The notes under the pieces are model-generated. The model was not told the origin of the DNA and did not search any database. It worked only from the letters and a program-made list of their open reading frames with translations. From Mesocentrotus franciscanus (Eukaryota; Echinodermata; Echinoidea; Camarodonta; Strongylocentrotidae), in NCBI GenBank assembly GCA_037976565.1, contig CP137680.1, forward strand, positions 29,657,694-29,721,693: a stretch of DNA of 64,000 bases. The letters run 5' to 3'. The position numbers and the translations under genes are program-made. Numbering within the stretch: the first letter of the stretch is position 1; each line of letters begins with the position of its first letter. Positions 42,871 to 55,481 of this stretch are shown here, one piece after another.

Positions 42871-43518
42871 ATTTTATTAATTACTTATTCATTTTCTTTT
42901 AATAAATGTTCTTTTTTGTCTTTTCGCTCACTCTCTCTCTCTCTCTCTCTCTTTTTTTTTGGGGGGGGGGCCTCATAACTTAGTGGATAAAAAGAAAAGG
43001 AACTCCTGTATACTTAATCAAATTTTTCATTCTCTTTGATCATGAGAAGTTTAAAAATATATATATATATATTGGCCACCAAATAGTTTAGACTTATGAT
43101 TATCATATAAAGTGTTACATATCCAAATTGAAATGACCAATAAACGAGACAGGAATATTCATCATAAAACAATTAATATCTTATATTATCTGACTCAACA
43201 ACTTTGATTGCTCTCACACCAGTGGAATAGAAAGTAGCATCACTAGATCTATTAGTCATTGAAAATGACAATAAACTATTCATTACAAAAATCATAATAC
43301 AATCCCTACTTAAAAATCTGAAGATTACTAAAGTACACTATAAGATAGCATATCATTTACTTTACCCCCCCCCCCCAATAAAAAAACCCAATTAATTCAA
43401 ATTAAATAAAGCAAAATGAATGTACATAAAAACCACCAAAACAAAACCATAGAAGAAATGATGGAAATACTGTACAATGTATGTATCGCTACAAATTGTA
43501 TGGTGAAATATTCATGAG

Positions 43519-43946
43519 TCATCTTACAATTTGTATTAATATTTCTTTATATTTATTTTTCATTTTTATGACACTACTAGGAACGTTTTCCTGGAAAGTT
43601 TTAAAGCTGCCCTTATGAATTCCTAATAGTTTGTCATCGTCTGCACCCCAAAGGGTCATGGGTCTTAAGTTATAACAGATGAAGACGCAGATGAAGAAGT
43701 CATTAGAACTATTCACTACAAAACATGTCTCATTTCTGTTTTCATCTTCTTTAACTTTCACCTTGATTTTCAGATAAGACATCAATCCCCTCCAATAATA
43801 TCTCTGCGATATCTTTCTGAAGGTTACATTCAATCCTCCATGACCCCCCGAAGGAGAATCATGAAACTCTCGGAACAACTGCTCTCTTTCTGATGCTTGT
43901 ACCACTCTTAGTGAGGTACTGCGTTTCCTGAAGTACAGCTTATCAT
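43519..43946 (-). CDS. GIN1-like gene, exon 2 (3' limit uncertain)
   Basis: The acceptor TTGTAG precedes 43946. The first 58 or so codons carry the HH half of the zinc finger and YYWRGL. The rest, to the stop at 43519, has no recognised similarity and may be intron read-through. Confidence 0.55.
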
Positions 43947-44508
43947 CTACAAGATATAAAAGAAATGTTGTGTATGGAATTTACTTGTGAGAAGTAATCA
44001 TCTACAAAGCCAAAAAGAGTCTAAAATTTATTTGTAGGTATATATTTTCAAGATTTCTCCTCTGTTTAAACTGTGCATGATTCTATCTTAGCTGGATTTA
44101 TTGTATTTTGATCCTCTAGAAAAAGCAATTTTAAATACCTAGATGTATATACAAGGATAAGTGCTTCTGTAAAAAATGTCAATGCTTAACAATGAGGAAT
44201 TTTGACTTATTTTTAAAGGAAAATTGAAAAATATATACTATAAAGGTGAATTACCTTTTTTTTTTTAATCACTGAATATAGATGAAAATTTACCACAAAA
44301 AGACAACAACTACTAATAAATGATCAATGGTAAGTACAGATTGTAAACTGATTCCCCCAACTGACCTACCACGCAATTCATATTTCTTGATTCTTTTCCT
44401 GAATGCATTCTGTGCTAGTTTGAGAGCAGGCTCCTTGCCAGTAATACGTTCAGGATACTGTTTGGTTGTCAGGAAACAAACAACTTCTCCATAATCTTGC
44501 TCATTCAT
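43519..44508 (-). CDS. GIN1-like protein with partial integrase zinc-binding (H2C2) domain
   Basis: Exon 1 (44508-44370) starts MNEQDYGEVVCFLTTKQYPE and ends with one base of a codon before donor GTAGGT. Exon 2 starts at 43946 after TATCTTGTAG and reads DDKLYFRKRSTSLRVV, then REQLFREFHDSPSGGHGG and RKISQRYYWRGLMSYLK. This layout (short basic lead, 'KLYF' strand, H-x-H half of the H2C2 finger, YYW) is that of gypsy-type integrases and of domesticated GIN1. The CxxC half of the finger is not seen. The frame stays open to a stop at 43519, but that part is unlike integrase, so either exon 2 ends at AATCAAG/GTGAAAG near 43773 and further exons are missing, or the protein is truncated. It may be a host gene or a transposon remnant. 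The spliced start favours a host gene. Confidence 0.6.
44370..44508 (-). CDS. GIN1-like gene, exon 1
   Basis: ATG at 44508 (an in-frame ATG at 44520 is also possible). It encodes MNEQDYGEVV to KRIKKYELR, phase 1 at the donor. It is basic near its end, as in the lead region of GIN1-type proteins. Confidence 0.6.
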
Positions 44509-44520
44509 CTTGAACAACAA

Positions 44521-46582
44521 TCACTTTACTCTCAGCTTCACAAGAGCAATGTCACAAGTTCCAGCTGATGTATTTGTTGAGATATTTTATTTGTTTTAGA
44601 GTAGGCACATTTGATTGATCTGCAAGTGCAAGCACAGATTCTAAATTCTAATTTGGCACTTTAACAAACTATATTGTGACTTGAGTGATGCCTAACCAAA
44701 CTTCAGGCACGCTGTCTGATTGTCAGGTAGGAGTAGCTACTCTATACAGTGCAGATATGTGAATTCTGAAGTCTCAAACTTCAGATTGTGTGTTATGTAA
44801 AATGCCTGTGCTTGCAAACGGTATGATGGAGCTTCTTGGTATAGGTAAATCAACCCTTTACAACTAGCTTGTCCTGTTGATTTTTGACTGTGCCACCCAC
44901 TTTTGATCAGCTACAACCTACAGCTCCAGTTAGTCTGAAGAATTTCAAGGATTCAAAGTTTTACCAGCCTCGATCTTGTCTGTGCAGGATGGATTGGGTC
45001 TGTTTTTGGCTTCAGAAATCTAGATGTCTATGGTCATCTATTTGACTGCATCAAAGTCCAGCAAGGGTCCTCATTTTTCATGAATTTAATGATCTGATCT
45101 TACAAAATTGTATCAGCCTCAAATGTGTCTCTCCTATGCATGGAGTTGTTTTGTTTCCGCTGCTCCACTGATCTGGTTCTAGGTGTAGGTACAAGTCCAA
45201 AGACCATGCAACATTCAAGAGAGATCATTGGATAGAGTCACTGATATTTCCCAAGAATCAATCTTGCAGCCTGCCAAAACTTATCCAGCTTGAGTTGATA
45301 CAAGTACACACTGCTTCATCAAAAGATGGATCACTAAACTTTCTAGTTCACTACCTAGATTGAAGGAAAAAATAGAGAAATGATTAGCAAATATGAATGA
45401 AATAAAATGTAGTAGTACTACTACTAAATGAGTACAAATTTACAATTTTTATGTACATGTATCTATATAAAGCTATTTGCAGAAGTCACACAAATTCTAC
45501 TAAAGAGCCAATTCAATATACCAATATTATGCACATAAAAATGATAATTTTTCATGCTTCACTTTACTACATAATTAATTATTGATGCGTCTGCATTAAT
45601 GTCAAACTACAGAAGCAAAATGAGAATAAAAAAGTAGACTTAACTTTTAAAAATAAACAAAGAACAGAATCATCTGAATTAAGAAATGGGGACTCAGACA
45701 GAACAAAAAAAAGTGGTGATAAATCAATAGATAAAAAGGGAAGAAGGAGATAAATAAATGAAACATGATGAAGAGGAAGCAGAAAACAGAACAAAACAAA
45801 ACTAAGACTATATTAATGTGTTGAACATGGTAAAGTAATTGATAAAGTAAAACTTGATAACGAAAATGAATAATGGAGTATCGAGTAATTTACAGAATTA
45901 TATTACAAGTACCTTTTATAAAACCTGACGAACATTATAAATAATACTGGGACTTACGGAAAACGTATAAATTTGAGAATTAATAAAAACAAAAATAAAC
46001 CGAATGCGTAAACGAATCGATCTTTCTTTTCCTTATTTCCATGATGAATAAATTACAGTACACGACATTTAACACATGGGACCGTACAGCAAAAATGACT
46101 AATATCATCTAACCATGGAGCTTTTATATCAAGGATAAAATGAACATTTATCTTCTTTTTTTAAATTCCTCAAGCTTTGAAAAGGAAACATCATCATTTA
46201 TATCTAACTCAAGTTACCTCGGACTTTAGAAAGGGAACAACGGCCAATTATGTGCTTTGTTGTTGTTTCCTAGCTCTCTAGCCACAGCAAGCTAGCCTTA
46301 TCTCAAGCAATTATTATGTAGCTGAAAATAGAGATGCCGAGATACATCAAAATGAATGTCAAGTTAGATAATTATAGGTACCGGCCTATATAATTTAGTT
46401 TCTACCCTTATCAGTTCTTTGAATTGAAAGTCTATAGTAGGTCTATGTTACTTTTTTTTTTTATTGCAGTACAAACATAGGAGCTTGTGTTTGTTTGAGA
46501 TTAATGAGAGGTTTTTTCTTTTTCTTTTCTCATCCTCTTGATGAATATGAATTCCTCATTTTACTTTCATTCGTCGCCGCCT

Positions 46583-46584
<2 letters not shown>
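44521..46584. other. Intergenic DNA upstream of the GIN1-like gene
   Basis: No supported exon, RNA gene or repeat with clear ends. Confidence 0.35.

Positions 46585-46631
<47 letters not shown>
46585..46631 (+). repeat. CT dinucleotide microsatellite
   Basis: At least twenty uninterrupted CT units. A second run of about 26 units lies at 46774-46825. Confidence 0.92.
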
Positions 46632-46637
<6 letters not shown>

Positions 46638-46769
46638 TCCAGCGCTCTCTCTGTCTCCTCTTCCTCTTCATGCACCCCTTCTCGATCTCTATATGGCATA
46701 TCTCTCCTCTCTCTTTCTACCTTGATTCAAGTTGACTACGACCTCTCCACGTACCCCCGCCCCCGCGGT

Positions 46770-46773
<4 letters not shown>

Positions 46774-46825
<52 letters not shown>
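46774..46825 (+). repeat. CT dinucleotide microsatellite
   Basis: About 26 uninterrupted CT units, 140 bases after a similar run. Confidence 0.92.
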
Positions 46826-46828
<3 letters not shown>

Positions 46829-47606
46829 ATCCAGCCATATCATCAGCCTCGTGATGTGTTTTTCCCCTCGATCACACCAGCTATACACACATAATCACCC
46901 TTGTGCAATTAACTTGGCCTAATTAGGAGCCAAAATGGAAAAAGGGTAAACATTAGTCTAGAGAACGACATGCAGGAAGCTTTGAAAAAAAAAAAGATCA
47001 TTCAAGGTAGTATAATAAGCAGTACAGACAGTAAAAACGGTTCATATGACATGCTTCCCGTGGAAAGATTCCTTCTTAAACATTGTGCATACACGTCAAA
47101 ATAAAAAAAACTAACACCAATTCAATTCAATTTATTTCCACTTTCAATTATTTTTATAATAGTCAGACGTTGTGTGACGGGACAGGTTGTGTATCCGAAC
47201 AGTTGATGCGATATTTCATAAATTTTTTAAGACCTATGTTAGACAATATTCAAAAGGATGAATATTTATGATGGCTTGTGCAATCGGATGCATACATTTC
47301 CCTAAATCCATAGGCAAAAGTGGTGGCCTCTTTTTTTGTTAAGCGTCCGGACGGCCCCCGGCCTATCATACACGCCCACCAATTCCAAAAAACTTTCTTT
47401 TAGATATTTTGAATTTGAATTTATTTTCACATGCTTGAATGTATACAAAAAACAACAATATAACAAAATGGAGGATATGACATGTGGAAACAATATTATA
47501 AACATTGCAATAGTGTAGTTAGATTATTGACAATTAAACAAATTGACAGTTTGAACATTATTGCAGGTAAAACTATTTTGATGTGAACATGAGAAAATGA
47601 GAGGCT

Positions 47607-48510
47607 TATAATAATAATAATAATCAGAAAAACGGTGCTTATATAAAGCGCTTATCACCGAAGTCTCTATTATATTTATAGCGCTATTATAACAAAAAAA
47701 AATACAATGATAAACAATTACATATTAAACAAAACAAAAAATTACAAATAAACCTACAAATTACAATACATATGAAATATACACCAATGTGAACAGAGTG
47801 AGTTAACCATCAAAAGCAATTTTGAATAAATGTGTCTTAATACAAGTTTTGAATTGTTAACAGTCTGACAGTTTTTGACATGTAAATGTAGTTTGTTCCC
47901 AAAGCTGTTTTTTGACGAGGACAGGGCACACAATCATGGCACTAGGGCAAATGAAAATAAATGTTAAAAAAACACAGTGAACAAAATTGAAAGATTGATG
48001 TGTCCCACAATTGGAGAGAAAAGCAAGCGTAATTATTTAGAAAAAGATGAACAAGAATTCGAGAGTCACGATATCACGGAGTAGAGCCTCTAAATATAGT
48101 AAAATATTAACAGGGGTTAAAGCAGCCGTTGGAGCCGGATGTAAATAGATAGTTGAAGACGATTTATCAGGTATAATATACCAGCCAGAGGTGACAGAGT
48201 TTTGTACACATTAAGCAGAGACAACTTTAGGTGTGTTTTTTTAATATGTACGGTGAGCTTTATCATAAAGTTTAAGGGTTCGATCAATATTATTCCAATA
48301 ATTTGGTCCAGTATGGGTAATGTTTCTTCGGCAAAGGCTGCTCTCGTCAAGGGAAGATGATTTTGATTTTGCAGTGCTTGTCTTGTAAGATAATGGTAGT
48401 TATAGAAAATGGTGTATTTCATTATTTTTGGTGGAGAGTGAAGTGATGGCAGTTTGGAGTTCGTTATTAAATAGTTGGAACATGAAAGTCCCAAGGTTTA
48501 GGAGGTAAAG
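47607..48510 (-). mobile_element. Degraded L2/CR1-like non-LTR retrotransposon, minus strand
   Basis: On the minus strand, fragments of the carboxy end of a reverse transcriptase are readable across frame breaks: HYLTRQALQNQNHLPLTRAA, then, in another frame, YWNNIDRTLKLYDKAHRTY, the usual 'LWN..' block of these elements. The 3' end carries GCGCTTTATATAAGCACC and finishes in a run of ATT at about 47610-47625. The element is 5'-truncated near 48510. Confidence 0.65.
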
Positions 48511-48556
48511 GTCATATATTTTTAGTAGTTTTTTTTTAAGAAATAAAGGATCAAAG

Positions 48557-48589
48557 GATTATTGTGTGTCAAAGTGACACACAATAATC
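48557..48589. repeat. Perfect 15-bp inverted repeat with 3-base spacer
   Basis: GATTATTGTGTGTCA, AAG, then TGACACACAATAATC. It lies between the truncated 5' ends of two oppositely oriented retrotransposon fragments. Confidence 0.85.
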
Positions 48590-49396
48590 AAGTAATCAAG
48601 AGAAAATAATCTGTGAAGTATTTAGTCATTGAGTTGGCTAGCGGAATTTCATTTTCATCTTTATAGTAGAATCAGTTGTAAAACAAGCAAATGCTCGTTT
48701 GAAATGTTTGTACAGATATCAAAGTTGTATGGATTTAAAAGCAAGACGTATACTCTGTTTTAACTTTTGCTCTTATTCAATGTTTATTTGACTATGCTAG
48801 CCCTGCATGGTATAGTAACATAAACAAGTCAGATCAAAAGAAGTTGAAAATTATACAGAACAAAATGGAGAGATTCATCAACTGTTCTGGTCCAAGAACT
48901 CATGTTGGCTACAGCGAACTTTCTAAAGCTGGTTTTCTTGAAGTCAACCAAAGATCAAAACAACTCGTATTGCATCACGTGCATAAAATATATCATACTA
49001 GGTCGAATCATTATATTCGATCCAACTTCGACCTTGTTACTGACTTACATGATTATAATACAAGAAATAGCAGATTTAACTTTAACTTACCAGAAACAGT
49101 AGGTAGTATTGGAAATACGTTTTATTACAATGCCATAAATTATTGGAATTCCCTTCCTAATGATATAAAGGAAATAGAAAACTTTGCTCATTTTAAGAGG
49201 CCAGGAACACTTGAGAGTCACAGGAGAGAAGCGAATGACAGTCATGTTATATGATTGAAATAGCCTGAATACAGATTTTATGTTTGTTTTTTTTATTCTT
49301 CGGCCGGTTCATACTTTTTAACTTTGTATAAAAACTTGTGTTTTTGTACGTTATAGAAATTCAACATATTCATCATTTGATTGTTTTCCTCTCCTT

Positions 49397-49473
49397 CCTC
49401 CTCCTCCTCCTCCTCCTCCTCCTCCTCCTCCTCCTCCTCCTCCTCCTCCTCCTCCTCCTCCTCCTCCTCCTCC
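49397..49473 (+). repeat. CTC trinucleotide microsatellite
   Basis: About 25 uninterrupted TCC/CTC units in the 3' region of the retrotransposon. Confidence 0.92.
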
Positions 49474-49758
49474 TCTTTTCTTCTTCTCCTTCTTCTTTTT
49501 CTTCTTATAGGCCCTACTTATCATTTCTATATCATCAGTTTAAAGTTGTTATTGTTATCATCATTATTATATTTAATAATTTTTTCTTTCTTTCTTTCTT
49601 GTCAGTAAATATTACTATTTTAACTTATTAATTTTGTACATGACTTGTATGTCGGGGACCCAACTGTAAATAAGCTCTCGAGCTTTTGTGGGTTATCCTG
49701 AAGTTCAAGCTGACTCAATTTTGATCTGTTATTCTTGTATATTGTTGTATGTTGGAAG

Positions 49759-50897
49759 CAGGCGTGCCGGAAGCAGTTTGGGATGGGGGGGGGGGCAAAC
49801 ATTCCAGGGGGCTCACCTTTCAGGGGGCAATGGCGTAATGAGCAAAAAGGTCGAGGGGCGGAGCCCCCGGAAACTCTGGTTTTAGGCAGTAAATTATGGT
49901 CAGATAAGCATTTTTAGATACCTTATTTGTGACACTGGCAGGTCACTAATTGGCGTGCAGGGTCCAGGGGGCTGAGCCCCACGAAGCTCAGGGATTTTAG
50001 GCATTTAATTATGGTCAGATGAGCATTCAGGGGCCCGTCTTAGGGCCTCTGGAGGGATTCAGGGGGCGGAGCTCCCGGAAGCTCAGGGGTTTTAGGTATT
50101 TAATTACGGTCAGATGAGCATATTTTGATACCTTATTTATGACAATGTCAGGTCACTAATTGGTGGGGGGTCCAGGGGGCTGAGCCCCATGAAGCTCAGA
50201 GCTTTTAGGCATTTAATTACGGTCACATGAGCGTCCAGGGGCCCTCCTTAGGGCTTTTGGTGGGGTCCAGGGGGTAGAGCCCCCGGAAGCTCAGGGGTTT
50301 TAGGTATCATTACGGTCAGATGAGCATCCAGGGGCCCTCCTTAGGGCTTTTGGTGGGGTCCAGGGGGCAGAGCCCCCGGAAGCTCAGGGGTTTTAGGTAT
50401 TTAATTACGGTCAGATGAGCATATTTTGATACTAGTTCCTCATTTTGGGACACTGGCAGTTGAGAACAAATCCGGGAAAATCATATCATTTTAGCAACAT
50501 TTGTATATTTCTGGTATCGAATAAGAAATAAACCACGTTTGAATTTTATTTGGGGGTAACTGCCCCCCTCCCCATCAGTACGCCAGTGTTCAAGGGCTCA
50601 TGTCTTTTCACTCCTATAATAAAAAACACACACGCTTTCCATCCTCCACTAATTGTTAGATATAGGGGCATGAGGAATATTTAATAAGTTTAATTCCTGA
50701 TTACTCTCCTTTTCTTTGAATGGAATGTAATTTTTATGTGATTCAATTCATTTTTTTTTTTTAGGGGTGGGGGTTAAAAAATACATTTTTACTCCTTTAC
50801 TGCTGATTTTTTTCGGGGCGAAAACGCGTTTTGCCCCCCACCCCTTTGGGTTGGGGGCGACCACCCCCTCCCCCCCCCCCAATTTCCGGCGCCCCTG
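49759..50897. mobile_element. Non-autonomous hAT-like element with 8-bp target duplication
   Basis: The element starts CAGGCGTGCCGGAA and ends TTTCCGGCGCCCCTG, an inverted repeat of the hAT type, and is flanked by GTTGGAAG on both sides (49751-49758 and 50898-50905). Removing it restores the retrotransposon tail. The interior is a tandem array of diverged units with GGGTCCAGGGGGC(T/A)GAGCCCC, GAAGCTCAGGGGTTTTAGG and TTAATTACGGTCAGATGAGC blocks (about 49840-50430). No transposase frame. Confidence 0.85.
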
Positions 50898-50936
50898 GTT
50901 GGAAGCTTGTCGAATAAAAATCAATCAATCAATCTG

Positions 50937-53900
50937 TATGTGAGCGGAAATTAACGTTTTCTCTTATTCTTAGAACTCGTTTTTGCAGTACTATTCTGTT
51001 TGATTGTTTATAATATTGTTTGTGAGTTACACCATTACAAGATAGGACCCCGTAGTTTAGATAAGAAAGAATAAGAGTCGATTCATTTTCAAATATCACA
51101 TGTAAACCAAACTTTGTAATTATTTTTTAACAATGAAAATAGTATGGTGAAAAAATTAACTTTGTAACACATAATTATATACACACATCTAAGAAAGCGA
51201 TTCAATAAAATGATATGAGATGAAGTTTGGTTATATACAGACTTGGGGTTTTCATAGTGATTGCGCCTCATAGTCAATCAATATTTATAATTTCAATAAC
51301 GTTTCCAATTGGGTATTAACATCTAAATGAAAACGTCGTTTAAAATGTATTTCACCTAGAGCTCACAAAAATACAAACACCTCCATTTCGTTTGTGAGCC
51401 CGATCTAGTTACACATTCTTTGCACTGGGGGTTTGTGGGAGAGTTTTCAGTAAGCCAGGTTTCTTTAATCCCAATAACGCATGTCTAAATTGAAAAAGAC
51501 ATACAAAAATAAAGACAATTTTTGAAAGTTATGACAAAGACTTCTGGAATTTACATGAATGCATTGATTTTGGGTATTTTCCCGCAGATCTTCTTGTGAA
51601 TATATATATATAGGCATATATTATATAACTCATGAGGTATCTCGATTGAACGAATCTATAACCATCATCAGGACACGCTGGAGATAGATATTCGTGAAAA
51701 GAATAAAAAAACACTGTCATCAAGGCTTGCTTAAACTATAAAGCAAACTCATGAAAACAAATTTCCAAGTATAATAAAATCATAATTATAGGACATAGAC
51801 CTAGGCCTATTTTTGACGGTTGTCTATCTCAAGACGAATGATGGCGCCATATAATTCGCAAACCGAAGCCATGTTTTCGTGCCAGATCAATTCAATCATT
51901 CAACGATTTTCAATGCGTGAATAGAATAGGAAGACTCATTGAAGAACGCCGAAATTCATGGATCTCATGACATTTTTATCGTTTTGATTTACGTACTAAC
52001 TTAGGAGAGGTGAGTTAATGACATACATATGTGCTAAAATATACGTATTTTCTAATCATAACCATTTGTCTTTTATCGAGTGTCTGTATAGAACTTGCAG
52101 ACTTTGAGTTAGAAGTCCAAATTATAATATTTCAAACAGTCCTGACAACTCCTGTGCTGTGGATCACCGAGCTGTCTTCTCTGTAGCTGTGCCGAGTGAT
52201 CTGTGAGCTGTGTGTGTTTGTCTTTTGAAGCCAAGTGAGTGCTTGTGGTTAACTTAATATGTGGTTGTGCAATGCAACATAGATACACTAGATCTACGTT
52301 TCAAGTTACTAAATAACTTCTGGTTCGCCCTATGGGAATTCTTTAATCAAACTGGCATTTATCAATATCATCCTTCCTAATAATATATTATTAAAGTTGA
52401 TACTTATAGGAAATAAAATCAAATAAATATAGTTTATTTTATAATTGAATGAGTTATTAAAGCAATTTATGCAGCTAACATTCCACGAAAGTGTGCGGTT
52501 TTGTGTTTTATGAAAATCAAATTTCGCTAAATTGACTCTATCCTGACCTGCGAAATCGCCTAAGGGAAAGTGGCTTTGTGAGTGACGTCAGAGCCGGGAT
52601 ATGCTTCACGCAGCTATAGAGACTAACTGCGATCTACACACTAATGTTCATAGAGTGGATGTCAGTTCCACTCTCTCAAAACGATTGATATTGCCTGAAT
52701 GGTCAATATCTGACATACAGTTGTCCTCTCCCGTCCTGAAACAGATCCTAATGTCAATATTCATGTCATTATTGGCATTGAAAAGGACAATATCCGTAAA
52801 ATAACTGTTTACAACTCAACTTTTTCACCGGCTTTAGCTTGCCAGCTGAGCTGTATGTACACGGAGATAGTATGAAAAATCAACCTAGCTGTGTTTCAAA
52901 ATAAAATTACCTTTAGTAGAATCATGTTCCGAGGTGGAATTTGCTTTGACATATAACAATGAATAATGTTTCTTCTCCATTTTCATTTGTCGATAACTAT
53001 AATTACATAGAATAGTGTATTTCGCCGTTTTGGTTTCGTAAGGGTTTCGTCTATCGCGACTGAAATGCAAGCGTGTAGCACCGTGTGTGTGCGGTGTGCA
53101 GTGCAGTCACGTTTACGTGTGTTTTGATGTGCGCGCAGGTAATGTAAATCCGCCAGCGATACTAAATTCAATCAGCGATCAGCCGTGTAGGTAATGCGGC
53201 TGCCAAGAGCCGCACTACTCGCAGATGAATCGTAACAACAGCAGAATCGCCTCGATTTTTCCAGCTAATCTAGCCATGATACGATCGACTAAATGAAATA
53301 TTCTTCGATTTGTTTGAATTTTATTTTATTCATAATATCAAATCAATACTAACTGGTTTTTTATAGTGGAAGAGGTGAATTAAGTCTCCGACTGATATGT
53401 CAAAGTGAATGGTGGTAAAATCGCCGGCACCCAAATCCCCATAATATATGCAGGCTTGCTGTACAACAAAGCCGGGGACACAGCCATAGTTTCACCTTCT
53501 TTTCCCCATTTTTCAATGTTTTTATTTCACAAATAATACATTTCTTAGAATATCAAGATGGAAATATTAATGAGAAGTAACTTACAAACGATGTTGTATT
53601 ATAATTTATTATAGTAAGGGTAAAATAACACATAAGTTGAAGCTGTGTTTTCAGCCTTATAATGTTATACATGCATTCTACTATATACCCGGAAATGGCA
53701 CACTAGCCACGCCTCCCTTTTCCTACGTCACAGCTACAGGCCGTTTCGGGCAAATTTGTCCCAGAGAATAGGGTGATTGTTTTCACCCTAATTTCGCTTT
53801 TTCGGAAGTGTTATATTGTTTGAATGTCATCCAAGCTCATTGTATGGCTTATAAGCTTTCTGTAGATATGAATATCTCCATATTTAGGGCTCTTCTATGA

Positions 53901-54584
53901 ATATCAACTTTAAATAAAGGGAGTGTAGCATGACAAGACTAGACCGAAAGCTTCAGACAGTCTCTGTTATCGACGGTTGTTCCGCTGAGATTGCATCTGG
54001 CTCCTCTGACCGCCTCTATAGACTATACATAGACTGAAGTACGGCTATGCGGTAGTGTGGGGAACGAATGGTTCGGTTCGGCCGGACCGCGATGAATGAG
54101 ATATGCAACGATTTTTTCACTCTTTACGTCTTCATATATATAGGTCTAGATCTAGTCTAGTCTAGACCATCCACTTTGGCTGCAATTTTACACTGAATTT
54201 TTAAAATTTTATTAAAATTAAAAATAACACGGAAAGATCTACTTTGACTTACGATAGCTTGCTCATTTAGATCCTAAATTAGTGATTAATCCGAGAAAGT
54301 CTTGTAGTCAACATGATTTGTTGTCAGCCATCTTGGTTTGAGTTTATGAATATTCATTTTTTTCTTTTCGAATGTCCAATAGCTACGTAGTACGTACGAG
54401 TCGGCCCGGCCTGACCCAGTGATATTTGAATATTCATAAACCCAATATCAATCCGAGTGTTCTGATTGGCGATTGGCATTGTTTTGGTAAGTTGACCCGG
54501 AGATATATCGGCCGGGTCATGTCATAGATTACCAGTTCGAATGCATGAACGTACCGTTCCATTGGTTCTGAGATAAAAATTGGA
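50937..54584. other. Gene-poor DNA, no supported gene
   Basis: The region has a stretch at 52150-52235 with repeated CTGTG words followed by AAGTGAGTG, resembling an untranslated exon and donor, and a small GC hairpin near 53190-53218. Neither is enough for a gene call. ACTTCCGG-like and CACGCCTCC words near 53700 could be promoter sites, but this is unproven. Confidence 0.35.
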
Positions 54585-54587
54585 TAA

Positions 54588-55478
54588 GGCCTTAAAAAAA
54601 AAAACTTGTTGTATTGCCCTTTAGGTGCCAAAACATGGGTCGGTCGGTCGGAAAAGTTTTTTGTTTTTTTACCTTTTTTTTCTTCGCCCTCTGTGGGCCG
54701 ATATTTTTCAGTTTTGAATGTTTTTTTTTCTTTCTTCTTTTTTTCCCCGCCCTCTTTTGGCTGATATTTCTCAGTTTTTAATGCTTTAATACATGTGTTT
54801 CCGCGTCATCATTCCATTCATATCTTTTTCATCTCATAATAATCCATGCTTTGCAATGTTGTGTTGAGACAACAGCTTCCCAGCTGACGAAGTTGGTTTT
54901 CAACGGCTGCGTATTTAATTCACGGGCGGACAGCACTGAATAACCACCAATTGAGAGCTCGATTTGAGACTGTCAGGCAATATATCAACGGATTCCAAAT
55001 TGATGAAAAATTTAAAATTTGTCTCGATGTATATGTCCTTTCATCTTGTCTTTACGTAAATTTTCAATGTTTTTTAGAGCCTTCAAAATGTGTCATGAAT
55101 ATAAAAGTGTTGTGACTTGTGAGCCTTTCCGTAGAAAACTCTAAACAGCGACCATCGCCCAAATCTCGCTGGTTTCTAGCTGGTGCAGTGCATGGTATTA
55201 ACACAACACGTACACGAGGCCGGGGTCTACTTGAATGTTTACGCTAGTATAGGATTTTGAAACTAGGGCAGAAGACGAGTGAGAATTTGGGAATAATTTG
55301 ATTTTATGCATGTATATTCCATTTAAACAAACAAAATACATATATCTTTTTATTCATTAATAAAAAGAATTCTAAAAAACGGTTTAAAAAAAAAAAACTT
55401 TTTTAAAATGCCGACCGTAGATTTTCAGATTTTGGGGTCGGTCGCAAAGGGCAATACAACAAGTTTTTATTGTAGGCC
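54588..55478. mobile_element. PIF/Harbinger-like non-autonomous element, GGCC ends, TAA duplication
   Basis: Inverted ends: GGCCTTAAAAAAAAAAACTT with GTTGTATTGCCCTTT at the left; AAAGGGCAATACAACAAG, then TTTTTATTGTAGGCC at the right. TAA flanks both sides (54585-54587 and 55479-55481), the TWA duplication expected for PIF/Harbinger elements. Subterminal GGTCGGTCGG words occur near both ends. No transposase. Confidence 0.82.
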
Positions 55479-55481
55479 TAA

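Larger units (their letters stand above)
48660..50936 (+). mobile_element. Degraded CR1-like non-LTR retrotransposon, plus strand, with nested hAT-like element
   Basis: The reverse-transcriptase carboxy end is readable in two frames: QANARLKCLYRYQSCMDLKA, then LIQCLFDYASPAWYSNINKS joined to KKLKIIQNKMERFI, DYNTRNSRFNFNLPE and YYNAINYWNSLPNDIKEI (stop near 49254). A 3' untranslated region follows. It contains a CTC microsatellite (49397-49473) and is interrupted by an insertion at 49759-50897. Its end is GTCGAATAAAAATCAATC with an AATC run to 50936, a typical CR1-type tail. Frame breaks show that it is dead. Confidence 0.75.

Noticed and set aside
48117..48494. 125-codon minus-strand frame as a host gene
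   Set aside because: It reads as part of a degraded retrotransposon reverse transcriptase that continues in another frame.
52601..52804. 67-codon frame as an exon
   Set aside because: No recognised domain and no convincing splice sites.
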